Positions 1 to 7,689 of a stretch of 24,256 nt of DNA are shown here, piece after piece (the stretch's first letter is position 1; every line of letters starts with the position of its first letter). The translations under genes and the position numbers were made by a program. Origin of the DNA: Salsipaludibacter sp038233055 (GTDB lineage Bacteria > Actinomycetota > Nitriliruptoria > Nitriliruptorales > Nitriliruptoraceae); NCBI GenBank assembly GCA_038233055.1, contig JBBSMS010000042.1, forward strand, positions 1 through 24,256. The letters are read 5' to 3'. The notes beneath the pieces are model-generated. The model saw only the letters and a program-made list of their open reading frames with translations. It had not been told where the DNA came from and made no database searches.

Positions 1-2324
1 AGGCGGTTTCGTGCCCGTTCCGCCATCACGGCAGCCTGTTCGTTGCTGGTGACGACCATCAACACCGTCCGGCGCCGTCGGTTGTCGCCGATGCCGGTGG
101 CGTCGGCCTGCCAGGCCGCAAACAGTTCGGCTTCGACGTCGGCGGACGTTCCCGAGTGGATGCGGCCACGCATCGCATATTCGGCAAGGCAGGCCGGGTC
201 GCGGCGGCGTAGCTGCAGGCTGGCGGCGGCTTCCCAGTCGGCGGTGAACCGGCGGACCTCCCGCAGCCGTGCCGCGCCGTGGCGGTCGGCCAACAGATCA
301 AACCCACCACCGACGTGGATGGCGGCAAGCTGCGCCGGGTCACCGATCAGCACCACCTTGCTGCCCGTCCGGCGGGCCTGGTCGACGATGGCGACCAGCT
401 GGCCGGTGGAGACCATGGAGGCCTCGTCGACCAGCACGAGCGACCCGGTCGGCATGACCCACCGGCCTCCCGTGGTTTCGTGGAGCCACTTGGCGATGTT
501 CTCGGCCCGCACGTTGGCCTCGCAAGCCAGCACGTCGGCGGCGGCCTGCGACACGGTCAGCCCAACGACGTCGCCCCCGGCGGCTTGCCAGGCATCGACC
601 GCGGCGCGCAGCGCCCGGGTCTTGCCGGCACCCGCTGGCCCGACAAGCTGGCTGACGCGGCGGTCGTCGACGAGCAGCTCAACCACGGCCTGGCGCTGGT
701 CGTCGCCGAGCCCGTGGGTGGCCGCAGCAGTATCGAGAGCGTCTGCAGCGATGGTGGGCGCGCCAGTTTCGGCGGCGGCTTGCAGAAGCCACGCTTCACT
801 GTCGATGGTGTGGGTGAGTGCCCACCGGGCACGTCCCGGCCGGTCATAGACGCTGGTGCCATCGGACCGGCGCAACTCGTCAGCGACGTCGAGCACGTCG
901 GGGGCAGAAACCTCTATCAGTTCGGGGTTGGACAGCGTCGCCTTCACGAGCTGGCTGGCCTGGCGTCGAAGTTCGTCGGCCCCGAGGTCGGCCGGGTCAA
1001 CCACGTCCAGGGCGGCTCGCAGCAGGTCGTGACGTGAAAACGTCGCCCGCGGGATATCTGCGAGCCGCTCCAGCAGCCGCTCCGGGGTGGCGACCGGCAG
1101 CTGTTGTTGCGGACGTCGGCTCCGACCGGTGACTGTGTTAGCGAGCCCGGCAAGCCGGCGGCCGTGGGCGATCGCGGTTGCTTCCCAGTTCGCGAGCGCT
1201 TCGGCTGCGGGCAGATCCCGTTTGGATGGGCGGGTTGCCAGCGTGGCGTCCTGGGCCATGCGCCACTGCACCGTCGGGGACGGCGTCGTCCCGTACTTGG
1301 CCTCGTAGGCGCCGATCAGCTGGTCGACCCGGTCGGTGATCGCCCGCCGGCGAGTCGAGAACAGCCCGATCAGGTCGTCGTCGATGCCGTCGATCTCCCG
1401 GAGCCCGTCGGGCCGGTCACGCCAGGCGACCCCCAGCCGGCGGGTCAGTTCGGCCTCGACCGTCCGGTTGTAGACCGCACCGGCGCCGGTCTTGGCGGCC
1501 AGCACCGCCCGGCCGTCCAGCGCCCGCCACCTGCCGTCGTCAAGCGTGCGGGCGCGGTTGAGCAGCAGACAGTGGGTGTGGATCTGCATGTCGCCGGCGC
1601 GCGACGTCCACTCGTTGAACCGCGACACGACGAGGCCAGATGTCTCCAGCACCCGGATGCCGTTGCGACCAGCCCGCACGAACGCTGCGTGTTCCTGCAG
1701 GTAGGCAAGCCCCGCGTCGACGGCAGCCTCGTGGGTCGCCCACACCTGGGCCTGGATGTCACTGCGGCCTGCAGCCCACAGGATCGACACCGACTTGACC
1801 GGCGAGAACGTGCAGTCCCACGCCGCTACCGAGGCCTGGGGGCCCTTGCGTTTGAGCTCGTGTTTGGCCATCCACCGGCGGTAGGCGTCGTCGTCGCCCT
1901 CGGCGACGGCGGCCACGGTTTTCCCGATCGCTTCGGCGTCCTTGGGTTGCCGGTACGCCCGGCCCAGATGCTTGCCGGAGCCGTCCGGATGCAGCGCCTT
2001 GTCGAACAGCTCCACGAACTGGCTGTCGCCCACCGCCCCAGCAAGGCCCAACTCGCCGGCCCCGCCACCCCACCAGGCACTGCCGGGCGCCAACAGCTGT
2101 TCCTTCTGGGCCGGCGTCATCTGACCGGTCCCGCCGAGGTAGTAGTCGGCCATCCCCGAGCGCACCTGGTTGAGGTAGTAGTCGACCGCACCACCCGCCC
2201 TGACCTTCTTCACCGACAGCACCGCGCACCCGTCGTCCGACGACACCACAACCACTGCCCCGCGAGCCGGCGTGGCGTGACGTCCCGTGCGCGTGTTGCA
2301 CACCGACTGGATCTGTCGATGCAT
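1..2324 (-). CDS. MobF/TrwC-type conjugative relaxase-helicase (3' end outside window)
   Basis: This is the relaxase that would nick and unwind the element's DNA for conjugative transfer. About 774 codons are visible and the C-terminus lies beyond the left edge. The N-terminal HUH nuclease shows tyrosine pairs Y49-Y50 and Y61-Y62 (YYLNQV, DYYLGG), the WDCTFSPVKSVS segment typical of TrwC relaxases, and the metal-binding HTH motif at H249-H251. A RecD-like helicase follows, with Walker A GPAGAGKT at 562-569, Walker B LVLVDEAS with D633-E634, and GDPAQL downstream. The frame is open throughout, so the gene looks intact as far as it can be seen. The ATG at 2324 has GAGG about 11 nt upstream. The usual family start lies about 35 codons in (near VLSVKKVRAGG), so a later GTG start is possible. 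It is transcribed away from the plus-strand replication and regulation genes. The candidate oriT lies just upstream. Confidence 0.93.
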   Translation of the reverse strand, partial: MHRQIQSVCNTRTGRHATPARGAVVVVSSDDGCAVLSVKKVRAGGAVDYYLNQVRSGMADYYLGGTGQMTPAQKEQLLAPGSAWWGGGAGELGLAGAVGDSQFVELFDKALHPDGSGKHLGRAYRQPKDAEAIGKTVAAVAEGDDDAYRRWMAKHELKRKGPQASVAAWDCTFSPVKSVSILWAAGRSDIQAQVWATHEAAVDAGLAYLQEHAAFVRAGRNGIRVLETSGLVVSRFNEWTSRAGDMQIHTHCLLLNRARTLDDGRWRALDGRAVLAAKTGAGAVYNRTVEAELTRRLGVAWRDRPDGLREIDGIDDDLIGLFSTRRRAITDRVDQLIGAYEAKYGTTPSPTVQWRMAQDATLATRPSKRDLPAAEALANWEATAIAHGRRLAGLANTVTGRSRRPQQQLPVATPERLLERLADIPRATFSRHDLLRAALDVVDPADLGADELRRQASQLVKATLSNPELIEVSAPDVLDVADELRRSDGTSVYDRPGRARWALTHTIDSEAWLLQAAAETGAPTIAADALDTAAATHGLGDDQRQAVVELLVDDRRVSQLVGPAGAGKTRALRAAVDAWQAAGGDVVGLTVSQAAADVLACEANVRAENIAKWLHETTGGRWVMPTGSLVLVDEASMVSTGQLVAIVDQARRTGSKVVLIGDPAQLAAIHVGGGFDLLADRHGAARLREVRRFTADWEAAASLQLRRRDPACLAEYAMRGRIHSGTSADVEAELFAAWQADATGIGDNRRRRTVLMVVTSNEQAAVMAERARNR

Positions 2325-2339
2325 TGGTGTGAGGCCTCT

Positions 2340-2361
2340 GGTGACGCGTCGGTGACGCGTC
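2340..2361. repeat. Two perfect tandem 11-bp direct repeats (GGTGACGCGTC)
   Basis: GGTGACGCGTC occurs at 2340-2350 and again at 2351-2361 with no spacer. Each copy contains the 8-bp palindrome GACGCGTC. The pair lies 16 nt upstream of the relaxase start codon and 10 nt from an inverted repeat. This suits relaxase or accessory-protein binding at an oriT, or an autoregulatory operator. The repeat is seen directly; the role is inferred. Confidence 0.85.
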
Positions 2362-2370
2362 CGCTGAGTG

Positions 2371-2393
2371 AGCCGTGCTGAGAGCGCACGGCT
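2371..2393. repeat. Perfect 8-bp inverted repeat (candidate oriT hairpin)
   Basis: AGCCGTGC (2371-2378) and GCACGGCT (2386-2393) are perfect inverted copies around a 7-nt spacer. Together with the tandem repeats at 2340-2361 they have the usual architecture of a MobF oriT, where a hairpin next to nic is recognised by the relaxase. A terminator for leftward or rightward transcription is an alternative, though no gene ends here. Confidence 0.6.
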
Positions 2394-2788
2394 GCAGCAT
2401 CAGGATGTCACGAGGTGGAGGCGGCCTGAGGCAGTGGTGCAGAAAGCCCTGAGCAAGGCCTGCCGTGTTCGACTGCACGCACGAACCTCTGCCGACTGAT
2501 GGCGATCGAGGAGAACAGGTCCGGCGCGAGGCAACGGGATCGCCTGGCCTTGAGCACATCGCAGACATCTTGCGTCGGGTCATCACGGAGCAGGGGTGGG
2601 GCGACCGGCTCCCGCAAGGACTGTTGGACGGCAGGGCCGGCGGGCCTTCTGCAGGGGTACGGATCGCGAAGGGCCCGGACTACAGCGACGCCCATTCTTG
2701 GCAGCAGCGAGTCGGGACTGGTGCCGAACCGTCCGTCACGTATCCGGAGGACGACCCGGTCCGAGTCGGCCGGAGGAGGGGACCGATC
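2394..2788. other. Intergenic stretch between relaxase and first plus-strand gene
   Basis: No confident gene is seen. A reading frame in phase with the next gene is open from a GTG at 2465. Its first part (LEHIADILRRVITEQGWGD) faintly resembles the start of DciA/DUF721 proteins, but the similarity stops after about 35 residues and codon ends are less GC-rich than downstream. A second frame (2499-2792) ends in a TGA overlapping the next ATG, but is Arg/Ser/Thr-rich and looks non-coding. A bulged hairpin (GCAG-GGCC at 2631-2638, GGCC-TT-CTGC at 2643-2652) may be a terminator or RNA structure. No clear promoter hexamers were found. Confidence 0.4.
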
Positions 2789-3313
2789 ATGACCGCCAGC
2801 GAGACGCCAGCGAACCGAGGTGAGCCACCCGAGGAGTTGCATGCGATGCTGCGAGCGTGGGCCCGCGGCCATCTGCCGACCCAGGCCGCCGTCGAGCTGC
2901 TCGTCGACCACGGCACGTGGCCCCAACGGCTCTTCGATGACGGTCACGTCAACACCTGGAAGGCCACGGCCCAAGGCCCAGCGATGGCCGCCATCGACTG
3001 GCCGGCCGTGGCCGATCGGTTGACGGACCGAACCGGCCGCGGGTTCGCCGCATCGGGTTCCGAGCGGTCGGTCCTTGCCGTGGCCCTCTCCCTGGCCGGG
3101 CATCTCGAGGTTCGGCTCGGCGAGCTGCTGCCGCGGCTGGACGCCACCAACACCGGGCTGGTGGCCACGGCCGTCGCAACGGCCTGCAACAGCGGAGTCA
3201 GCCTGACGGTGCATCGGCCACGAGCCGCCACCACGATCCACGACCTGCTGGCTGCCGCCTCTGCCCGTGATGCGACGCCCGGGACTGGCCGGCACCAAAA
3301 GGGCCGGCGCTGA
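2789..3313 (+). CDS. Hypothetical protein, element cargo or regulation
   Basis: This encodes 174 residues I do not recognise. The ATG at 2789 follows a strong purine-rich site (GGAGGAGGGG at 2772-2781). The same frame is open upstream to 2465, so a longer form is possible. The product is soluble, with no signal peptide or membrane segment. It is Ala/Leu-rich, apparently helical, with an acidic start (ETPANRGEPPEELHAML), a WPQRLFDDGHVNTWK segment and a basic tail ending GRHQKGRR. It is the first gene of the plus-strand series leading to the sigma-like gene and Prim-Pol, so a role in element maintenance or regulation is likely but unproven. Confidence 0.6.
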   Translation: MTASETPANRGEPPEELHAMLRAWARGHLPTQAAVELLVDHGTWPQRLFDDGHVNTWKATAQGPAMAAIDWPAVADRLTDRTGRGFAASGSERSVLAVALSLAGHLEVRLGELLPRLDATNTGLVATAVATACNSGVSLTVHRPRAATTIHDLLAAASARDATPGTGRHQKGRR

Positions 3314-3330
3314 CCACGTTCGTTGCGGCC

Positions 3331-3567
3331 GTGCCGGGATCACCGAATCCGCACCTGTGGTCGGGGGAGTGGCCCACGGATCCAGGCTCTGCCGTCGTCG
3401 CGACGGCGCACCCGCAGCCCGCACTGCTCTCCCCGGCCACCGACGCCCGGCGCGTCGTAGCCCCGGGGCGTCGACAACTTGGCGGGTCGGTCCGTGCGGT
3501 TGCGGGTTTGGTGACGGCATCTTGGATGGTGACGGGGTTGGTGGCGGGTGTGGTGGCGGTTTGCTGA
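3331..3567 (+). CDS. Small putative single-pass membrane protein
   Basis: This is a 78-residue reading frame starting at GTG 3331, 17 nt after the previous stop. Residues 1-50 are Pro/Ala-rich and hydrophilic. The last 23 or so residues (AVAGLVTASWMVTGLVAGVV then AVC) form one hydrophobic stretch, suggesting a C-terminally anchored protein. Codon ends are mostly G or C, which supports coding. No ribosome-binding site is obvious and I know no family. In conjugative elements, small membrane proteins can act in surface exclusion or mating. That is context only. Confidence 0.45.
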   Translation: MPGSPNPHLWSGEWPTDPGSAVVATAHPQPALLSPATDARRVVAPGRRQLGGSVRAVAGLVTASWMVTGLVAGVVAVC

Positions 3568-3613
3568 CGGCCGGCGTGGATGGTCGTGGCAGTTCACATC
3601 CAGGAGCTGCCAC

Positions 3614-4396
3614 ATGTCCAACGTCGCTGACCTCCCCTACGGGCTGGTCACCCGCCGGTGGACCCACCTGTCTGACGATGAGCGTGATGGGCATGCGTTG
3701 CGGCTGGTTGGAACCACCGCCGACGAGGCGCGGATCGGTGAGCCCGACGGTGCGGGCCGTTATGGCCGGCTGGTGGAAGCGGCTGCGGCCGGTGATCCGC
3801 AGGCGATCGCGTGGTTGGCGTGGAGCCACCGGCCCAAGCTGACCCACCGGGGCCACGACCTGTATCGGGCGGACCCTGTCGAGTGGGGGTCGGTCTGCCT
3901 CGAGATCCTGTACTCCACGGCCCGCAAGGCGGTCGCCGCGGACGTGACCTCGTCGCGGTGGTGTCGTCGCTGGATGACCCAGCGGCTCTGTGCCCAGCTT
4001 GCACGGCATGCCCGCAACGAGTGCGACCGGTTTCGTCGTGAGCGCACCGGGACGATCGAACCGCTCGACATCTCCTCGGAGACCGGTCGGCAGCTGCGTG
4101 CTCATGGTGGGTTGCGGCAGGGTTCGCAGGCGTGTCGATGGCCCGAGAGGCCGCTGGCGCCAGACGTGGCGTTGGTGCCCGTGCCGGAACTTCGAGCCGC
4201 CCTGGTGGCGGCGCTGGACCAGGTCGACGTCGCCACTCGGGAGGCGCTGTTGGCGTTGGCTGACGACGGGTCGCCGGGGCGCATCGCCGAGATCGCTGGG
4301 CGCCACCAGATCACCCCAGCGGCGCTACGGCAACGGCTGCATCGCGCCCGTGGCCGGTTGCAACCGCAACTGGCCCACTGGATGGCCGCGGCATGA
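3614..4396 (+). CDS. Sigma-70-like regulatory protein
   Basis: The 260-residue product resembles a divergent sigma-70 family regulator. The C-terminal part (about 195-258) has an acidic/Ala-rich helix, then a helix-turn-helix of region-4 type (GRIAEIAGRHQITPAALRQR), ending in the basic HRARGRL typical of these domains. The middle (about 85-145; EWGSVCLEILYSTARKAVAA, then an Arg-rich helix) could be a region-2-like core-binding helix pair. The ATG at 3614 has GGAG about 9 nt upstream; an in-frame GTG at 3548 lacks one. Its stop overlaps the next start (ATGA at 4393-4396), so it is probably co-expressed with the next gene and Prim-Pol. A degenerate copy of its N-terminal region (residues about 19-65) recurs at 5629-5800. 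It could control element genes, but I cannot show true sigma activity. Confidence 0.72.
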   Translation: MSNVADLPYGLVTRRWTHLSDDERDGHALRLVGTTADEARIGEPDGAGRYGRLVEAAAAGDPQAIAWLAWSHRPKLTHRGHDLYRADPVEWGSVCLEILYSTARKAVAADVTSSRWCRRWMTQRLCAQLARHARNECDRFRRERTGTIEPLDISSETGRQLRAHGGLRQGSQACRWPERPLAPDVALVPVPELRAALVAALDQVDVATREALLALADDGSPGRIAEIAGRHQITPAALRQRLHRARGRLQPQLAHWMAAA

Positions 4397-4713
4397 ACGC
4401 GACCGGGCTGATGCCGATGGAGACCGTCAACATCTCGCTGCTGGCGTTTCGTCGCATCGACTGCGATCTCATCCATGCCGTGCTGGTGTGGACCGACTTC
4501 GGAGGGCGCCACCTTCGCCGGCTCGACCAGCCCGTGAAGGTGGTGCCACAGGCCGACCGGATGCAGGTGGCCGGCCTCCAGGCGTTCGAGCCGTCAGCCG
4601 GTGCCGGCTGGCGGTCCTGGCTGCTGGCGTCGGTCCCGCCGTCGTTGCGGGACGTCCACCCCGAACAGGTGGCCGACAGGCTCGCGCAGCTCCTCGGGCA
4701 GGCCCCGGCATGA
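4393..4713 (+). CDS. Hypothetical protein between sigma-like gene and Prim-Pol
   Basis: This 106-residue product belongs to no family I recognise. It overlaps the upstream stop by ATGA and its own TGA overlaps the Prim-Pol ATG at 4710, so the three genes are almost certainly translationally coupled. The sequence begins with a hydrophobic beta-like stretch (METVNISLLAFRRIDCDLIH), continues with alternating strands (LVWTDFGGRHLRRLD), and ends with an acidic helix (PEQVADRLAQLLG). It is soluble, with no zinc motif and no signal peptide. Its position suggests a partner of the replication protein or of the sigma-like regulator. Confidence 0.72.
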   Translation: MNATGLMPMETVNISLLAFRRIDCDLIHAVLVWTDFGGRHLRRLDQPVKVVPQADRMQVAGLQAFEPSAGAGWRSWLLASVPPSLRDVHPEQVADRLAQLLGQAPA

Positions 4714-5615
4714 GCCGGGCGACCTTCCAGGATCGTGATCGGCGGCATGGTGCGGCGTTGCGGTATGCCGCTCATGGCTGGCCCGTGGTGCCGCTTCACT
4801 CGCCCGTCGGGAAGGCCTGTTCGTGCCCGGCCGGCGCAGACTGCACGTCGATCGGCAAGCATCCTCGAACTCGCGACGGGCTCCACAACGCGACTGCCGA
4901 CCTGCAGCAGATCACCCGGTGGTGGCGCCAGTGGCCCGACGCCAACATCGGGGTCGTGACCGGCGAGGCGTCCGGCATCGTCGTGCTCGACATCGACCTG
5001 CCCGACGGGCCGATCTCGCTGGCGCAGCTGCAGGCCGACCACGCCACGCTCCCGGCGACACTGACCCAACAGACCGGCTCCGGCGGCCGGCAGCTGGTCT
5101 TTGCCCGCCCAGACGGTGGCGTGGGCAACCGCGCGGGCATCGAGGCCGGCGTCGACGTCCGTGGCGACGGCGGCTACATCGTCGTCCCACCCTCACTTCA
5201 CGCCTGCGGCGACCGCTACCGGTGGACCAACCCGACCGTGCCCGCCCCACCACCAAGCTGGCTGATCGACAAGATCCGCCCACCAACACGCCAACCCGTT
5301 AATCCCGAACAGGTCGCGGCATCCGCATCGGTTGGTGAACGATACGGCCGCGCCGCCCTGGCAGGAGAACTCCTGGACCTGGCCCGGGCACCGGAAGGCA
5401 CCCGCAACCACACCCTCAACCGGGCTGCGTTTCGCCTCGGCCAACTTGTCGGCGCCGGACTGCTCAACGACGACGTCGTCCGCCGCCAGCTCACCAAGGT
5501 CGCCCAACAGATCGGGCTAGGGGCCCGGGAGGCCACCAGAACCGTCACCTCCGGGATGACCGCCGGCATCAACCAGCCACGCCCGGTCAAACCCCGCGCC
5601 GCATCCCGTGCCTGA
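4710..5615 (+). CDS. Bifunctional DNA primase/polymerase (Prim-Pol) replication protein
   Basis: The 301-residue protein carries an archaeo-eukaryotic-type Prim-Pol domain like those of actinobacterial plasmids and integrative elements, which synthesise primers and initiate element replication. Visible are the N-terminal GWPVVPLHSPVGKACSC segment with C37, C39, C45 and H51 as possible metal ligands, the metal-binding DxD (D94, D96 in VVLDID), the GSGGRQLVFA strand at 124-132, and GVDVRGDGGYIVVPPS at 147-162. The C-terminal 100 residues are helical (GTRNHTLNRAAFRLGQLV), as in the usual accessory domain. No helicase is fused, so unwinding must come from elsewhere. The position after GGR that is often His is Gln128 here. 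The ATG at 4710 is coupled to the preceding stop. Confidence 0.88.
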   Translation: MSRATFQDRDRRHGAALRYAAHGWPVVPLHSPVGKACSCPAGADCTSIGKHPRTRDGLHNATADLQQITRWWRQWPDANIGVVTGEASGIVVLDIDLPDGPISLAQLQADHATLPATLTQQTGSGGRQLVFARPDGGVGNRAGIEAGVDVRGDGGYIVVPPSLHACGDRYRWTNPTVPAPPPSWLIDKIRPPTRQPVNPEQVAASASVGERYGRAALAGELLDLARAPEGTRNHTLNRAAFRLGQLVGAGLLNDDVVRRQLTKVAQQIGLGAREATRTVTSGMTAGINQPRPVKPRAASRA

Positions 5616-5628
5616 TCGGTGAATCCAC

Positions 5629-6003
5629 GTGTCCGACGACGAGCGTGATGCGCATGCGTTTCGGCTGGTTGGAGCTACAGCTGTCGAGGCGCGTATTGGC
5701 CGAGATCGTCTCGACCCTCGAGCACGTGAGCCGGCGAGTCCTGGCCGCCACGATCGGCTGGTCGAAGCGGCCAAGGGCGGTCATCCGCAGGCCAACTCTT
5801 GGTCACGCCCGTCCACCGTGACCCAACCTGTGGTGCTGGAAGCGAATTGGCAGCCCTTGACGGGTCGTTCCGCCGCTATCGCGATGGACCGGCTAACCGT
5901 CCTCCTCGTCGGCGACGCGGCGCCTAGCTTTGAGGTCACAGAGGAAGCGACCCCGCCGGACGAGGACGGGGCCGCGAAGTCGAATGGGCATCGACGTGGC
6001 TGA
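5629..6003 (+). CDS. Chimeric ORF: partial copy of the sigma-like gene's N-terminal region fused to an unknown tail
   Basis: This 124-residue frame starts at GTG 5629, 13 nt after the Prim-Pol stop. Its first 23 residues match residues about 20-42 of the sigma-like protein at 3614-4396 (SDDERD, RLVG and EARIG are shared), and the DNA is nearly identical over about 48 bases. A divergent stretch with about nine extra residues follows, then a second shared block (RLVEAA, PQA). After that the similarity ends. The tail is unrelated and acidic (VTEEATPPDEDGAAKSNGHR). It ends 4 nt before the recombinase ATG. It may be a decaying duplicate, or a small protein translated ahead of the recombinase. The start lacks a convincing ribosome-binding site. 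Confidence 0.45.
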   Translation: MSDDERDAHAFRLVGATAVEARIGRDRLDPRAREPASPGRHDRLVEAAKGGHPQANSWSRPSTVTQPVVLEANWQPLTGRSAAIAMDRLTVLLVGDAAPSFEVTEEATPPDEDGAAKSNGHRRG

Positions 6004-6007
6004 GGCT

Positions 6008-7651
6008 ATGAGTGGCCCCCGACGGGCGGCGATCTACGCGCGGGTCTCGACGGCCCGCCAGGTTGACGAGGGCACTTCGCTCGATGACCAACGCGTCAGA
6101 ACAACTGCACGAGCCGAGGCCGACGGGTACGACACGACCGCCGAGTTCGTTGACGCCGGCGAGTCCGGGGCGAAGGCGGACCGTCCCGGGCTCACCGAGT
6201 TGCTAACTGCGGCACGCCACGGCGCTATCGACGTTGTCTACGCAACGAAGATCGACCGCTTGGCCCGAAGCCTCCGTGACCTGCTCCGGATCGTTGATGC
6301 ACTGACGGACGCCGGGGTCGGGCTGGTGTTGCTCGACGACCCGCTCGACACGTCGAGTGCGGCAGGTCGGATGGCCATGCAGATGATGGGATCGGTCGCA
6401 GAGTTCGAGCACTCACTCATCCAACAAAGGTTGCTGACCGCGCAAGAACGCACGGCAGAGGCAGGCGGCTGGCCCGGGGGCAAGGCCCCCTTCGGTTGGC
6501 GGCTCGATCAAGCTCGCGCACTAAGCCGACACACCACCTTGGCGATCGACCCGCCTCAGGCCGAGGCCGTCCGTCGCCTCCAGCGGATGATCTGCACGGA
6601 AGGCGCGACGACGGCGCACGTCGCCGAGGATTTCAACGTCTGCGGACCACCCCCGCCGGAGGCTGAGCGTTGGACGCCGGGGATGATCCGCCAAATCATC
6701 GCCCAGTCCGGCCCGGGATGGTCGGGACAATGGCCGTGGCGGCGACCCCGAACCGATGGCGACGACCCAGACGACACCATCATCGTCGAGGTGCCGGCCA
6801 TCCTGACGAGTCATCAGCACGACGCGCTCAAGGCGGTCGTCGCGTCACGCACAACTCGGTATCGCAAGCCTCGCACATTCTCGCTCGCCGGGAAGTTGAC
6901 CTCCCAGCATGGTGTGCGCATGCTCGGTTTGACCCCGCGAGGGGTACGTCGGTATCGCTGTGCGTGGCGCCGCAAGGGAACGCGACCGCCCGACCAGCCT
7001 CAGTGCGATTGCCTCAACGTGGATGCCCAGATCGTCGAGACCGCAGTGTGGGACGAGGTGGTGGCCATGCTGACCGATCCGGACGCGATCGAGGCCATCG
7101 CCAGCCACCAGCTCGGCCTGGCCACCGATTCCACCGACACGATCGCTGACCTGGACCGCCGCATCGCCGACCGTGAAGCGGAACTGTCAGAAGCCTATGC
7201 AGCCGCCGTCGAGGCCGGGATGAGCTCGATCAACGCCGCCATCGCCGTGAAGGGGATCTCCGGGGACCTCGACGACCTCCGGGCCGCACGCGAGAACGCC
7301 TTGGCTGTCCGCGCTGCCACCCACCGTTCCCGAGCAGCAGCGAGTGCCCTGGCGGACGCCGCTACCACTGCCCGTGAGCGTCTCGACTCCACCGATGAGC
7401 GATGGCGACAGCACATCTACGACGTCCTGGAGCTAGAAGTGGCGGTCGTAGACCATGTCGGCTGTGAGTCCTGCGGAGGCTCCGGCCGCGACGGATCGAC
7501 CCGGTGCACGACCTGCTGCGGGATGTCCACCATCCCGCAGCTGCGGGTGGACGGCGCTGTCCCAGATGCGCTTCGCCTGGCTGTGGCAGGGGCCGACGTC
7601 ACGAGATTCCCCGGGGCTCCCGGTGACGAGCAGTTCGGCGAAGTTGCCTGA
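6008..7651 (+). CDS. Large serine recombinase (site-specific integrase)
   Basis: The 547-residue protein would integrate and excise the element through a phosphoserine intermediate. The resolvase domain spans about 6-150, with nucleophile S14 in YARVST, the TKIDRLARSLRDL motif and the GRMAMQMMGSVAEFE region before the long helix. The Recombinase domain follows (GWPGGKAPFGWR onward to about 290). A zinc-ribbon-like region spans about 296-345 but lacks the usual first CxxC, having LTSQHG at 297-302. A coiled-coil-like segment lies at about 375-465 (DLDRRIADREAELSEAYAAA). The C-terminus adds a DnaJ-like motif, C486xxCxGxG and C500xxCCG. ATG 6008 is chosen to sit beside the catalytic domain; ATG 5984 is possible. 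The gene ends about 70 bp from the ssb junction, as expected for an integrase next to its att site. Confidence 0.95.
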   Translation: MSGPRRAAIYARVSTARQVDEGTSLDDQRVRTTARAEADGYDTTAEFVDAGESGAKADRPGLTELLTAARHGAIDVVYATKIDRLARSLRDLLRIVDALTDAGVGLVLLDDPLDTSSAAGRMAMQMMGSVAEFEHSLIQQRLLTAQERTAEAGGWPGGKAPFGWRLDQARALSRHTTLAIDPPQAEAVRRLQRMICTEGATTAHVAEDFNVCGPPPPEAERWTPGMIRQIIAQSGPGWSGQWPWRRPRTDGDDPDDTIIVEVPAILTSHQHDALKAVVASRTTRYRKPRTFSLAGKLTSQHGVRMLGLTPRGVRRYRCAWRRKGTRPPDQPQCDCLNVDAQIVETAVWDEVVAMLTDPDAIEAIASHQLGLATDSTDTIADLDRRIADREAELSEAYAAAVEAGMSSINAAIAVKGISGDLDDLRAARENALAVRAATHRSRAAASALADAATTARERLDSTDERWRQHIYDVLELEVAVVDHVGCESCGGSGRDGSTRCTTCCGMSTIPQLRVDGAVPDALRLAVAGADVTRFPGAPGDEQFGEVA

Positions 7652-7689
7652 ATCGGCGGACTCTGGACGGTTCCCGCCCCACCGATGGC

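Noticed and set aside
1104..2381. Long plus-strand reading frame (425 codons) antisense to the relaxase
   Set aside because: The minus strand shows all relaxase and helicase motifs in one continuous frame. The plus frame is a GC-driven shadow without recognisable domains.
3485..3575. G/T-rich strand-asymmetric stretch considered as an origin or quadruplex-type signal
   Set aside because: It is explained by Val/Gly/Leu codons of the hydrophobic tail of the small membrane-protein ORF, and no iterons or DnaA-box-like repeats accompany it.
2408..4306. Long minus-strand frame (632 codons) over the sigma-like region
   Set aside because: It is rich in Arg, Pro and Gly, has no domain, and is antisense to genes with ATGA coupling and good start sites.
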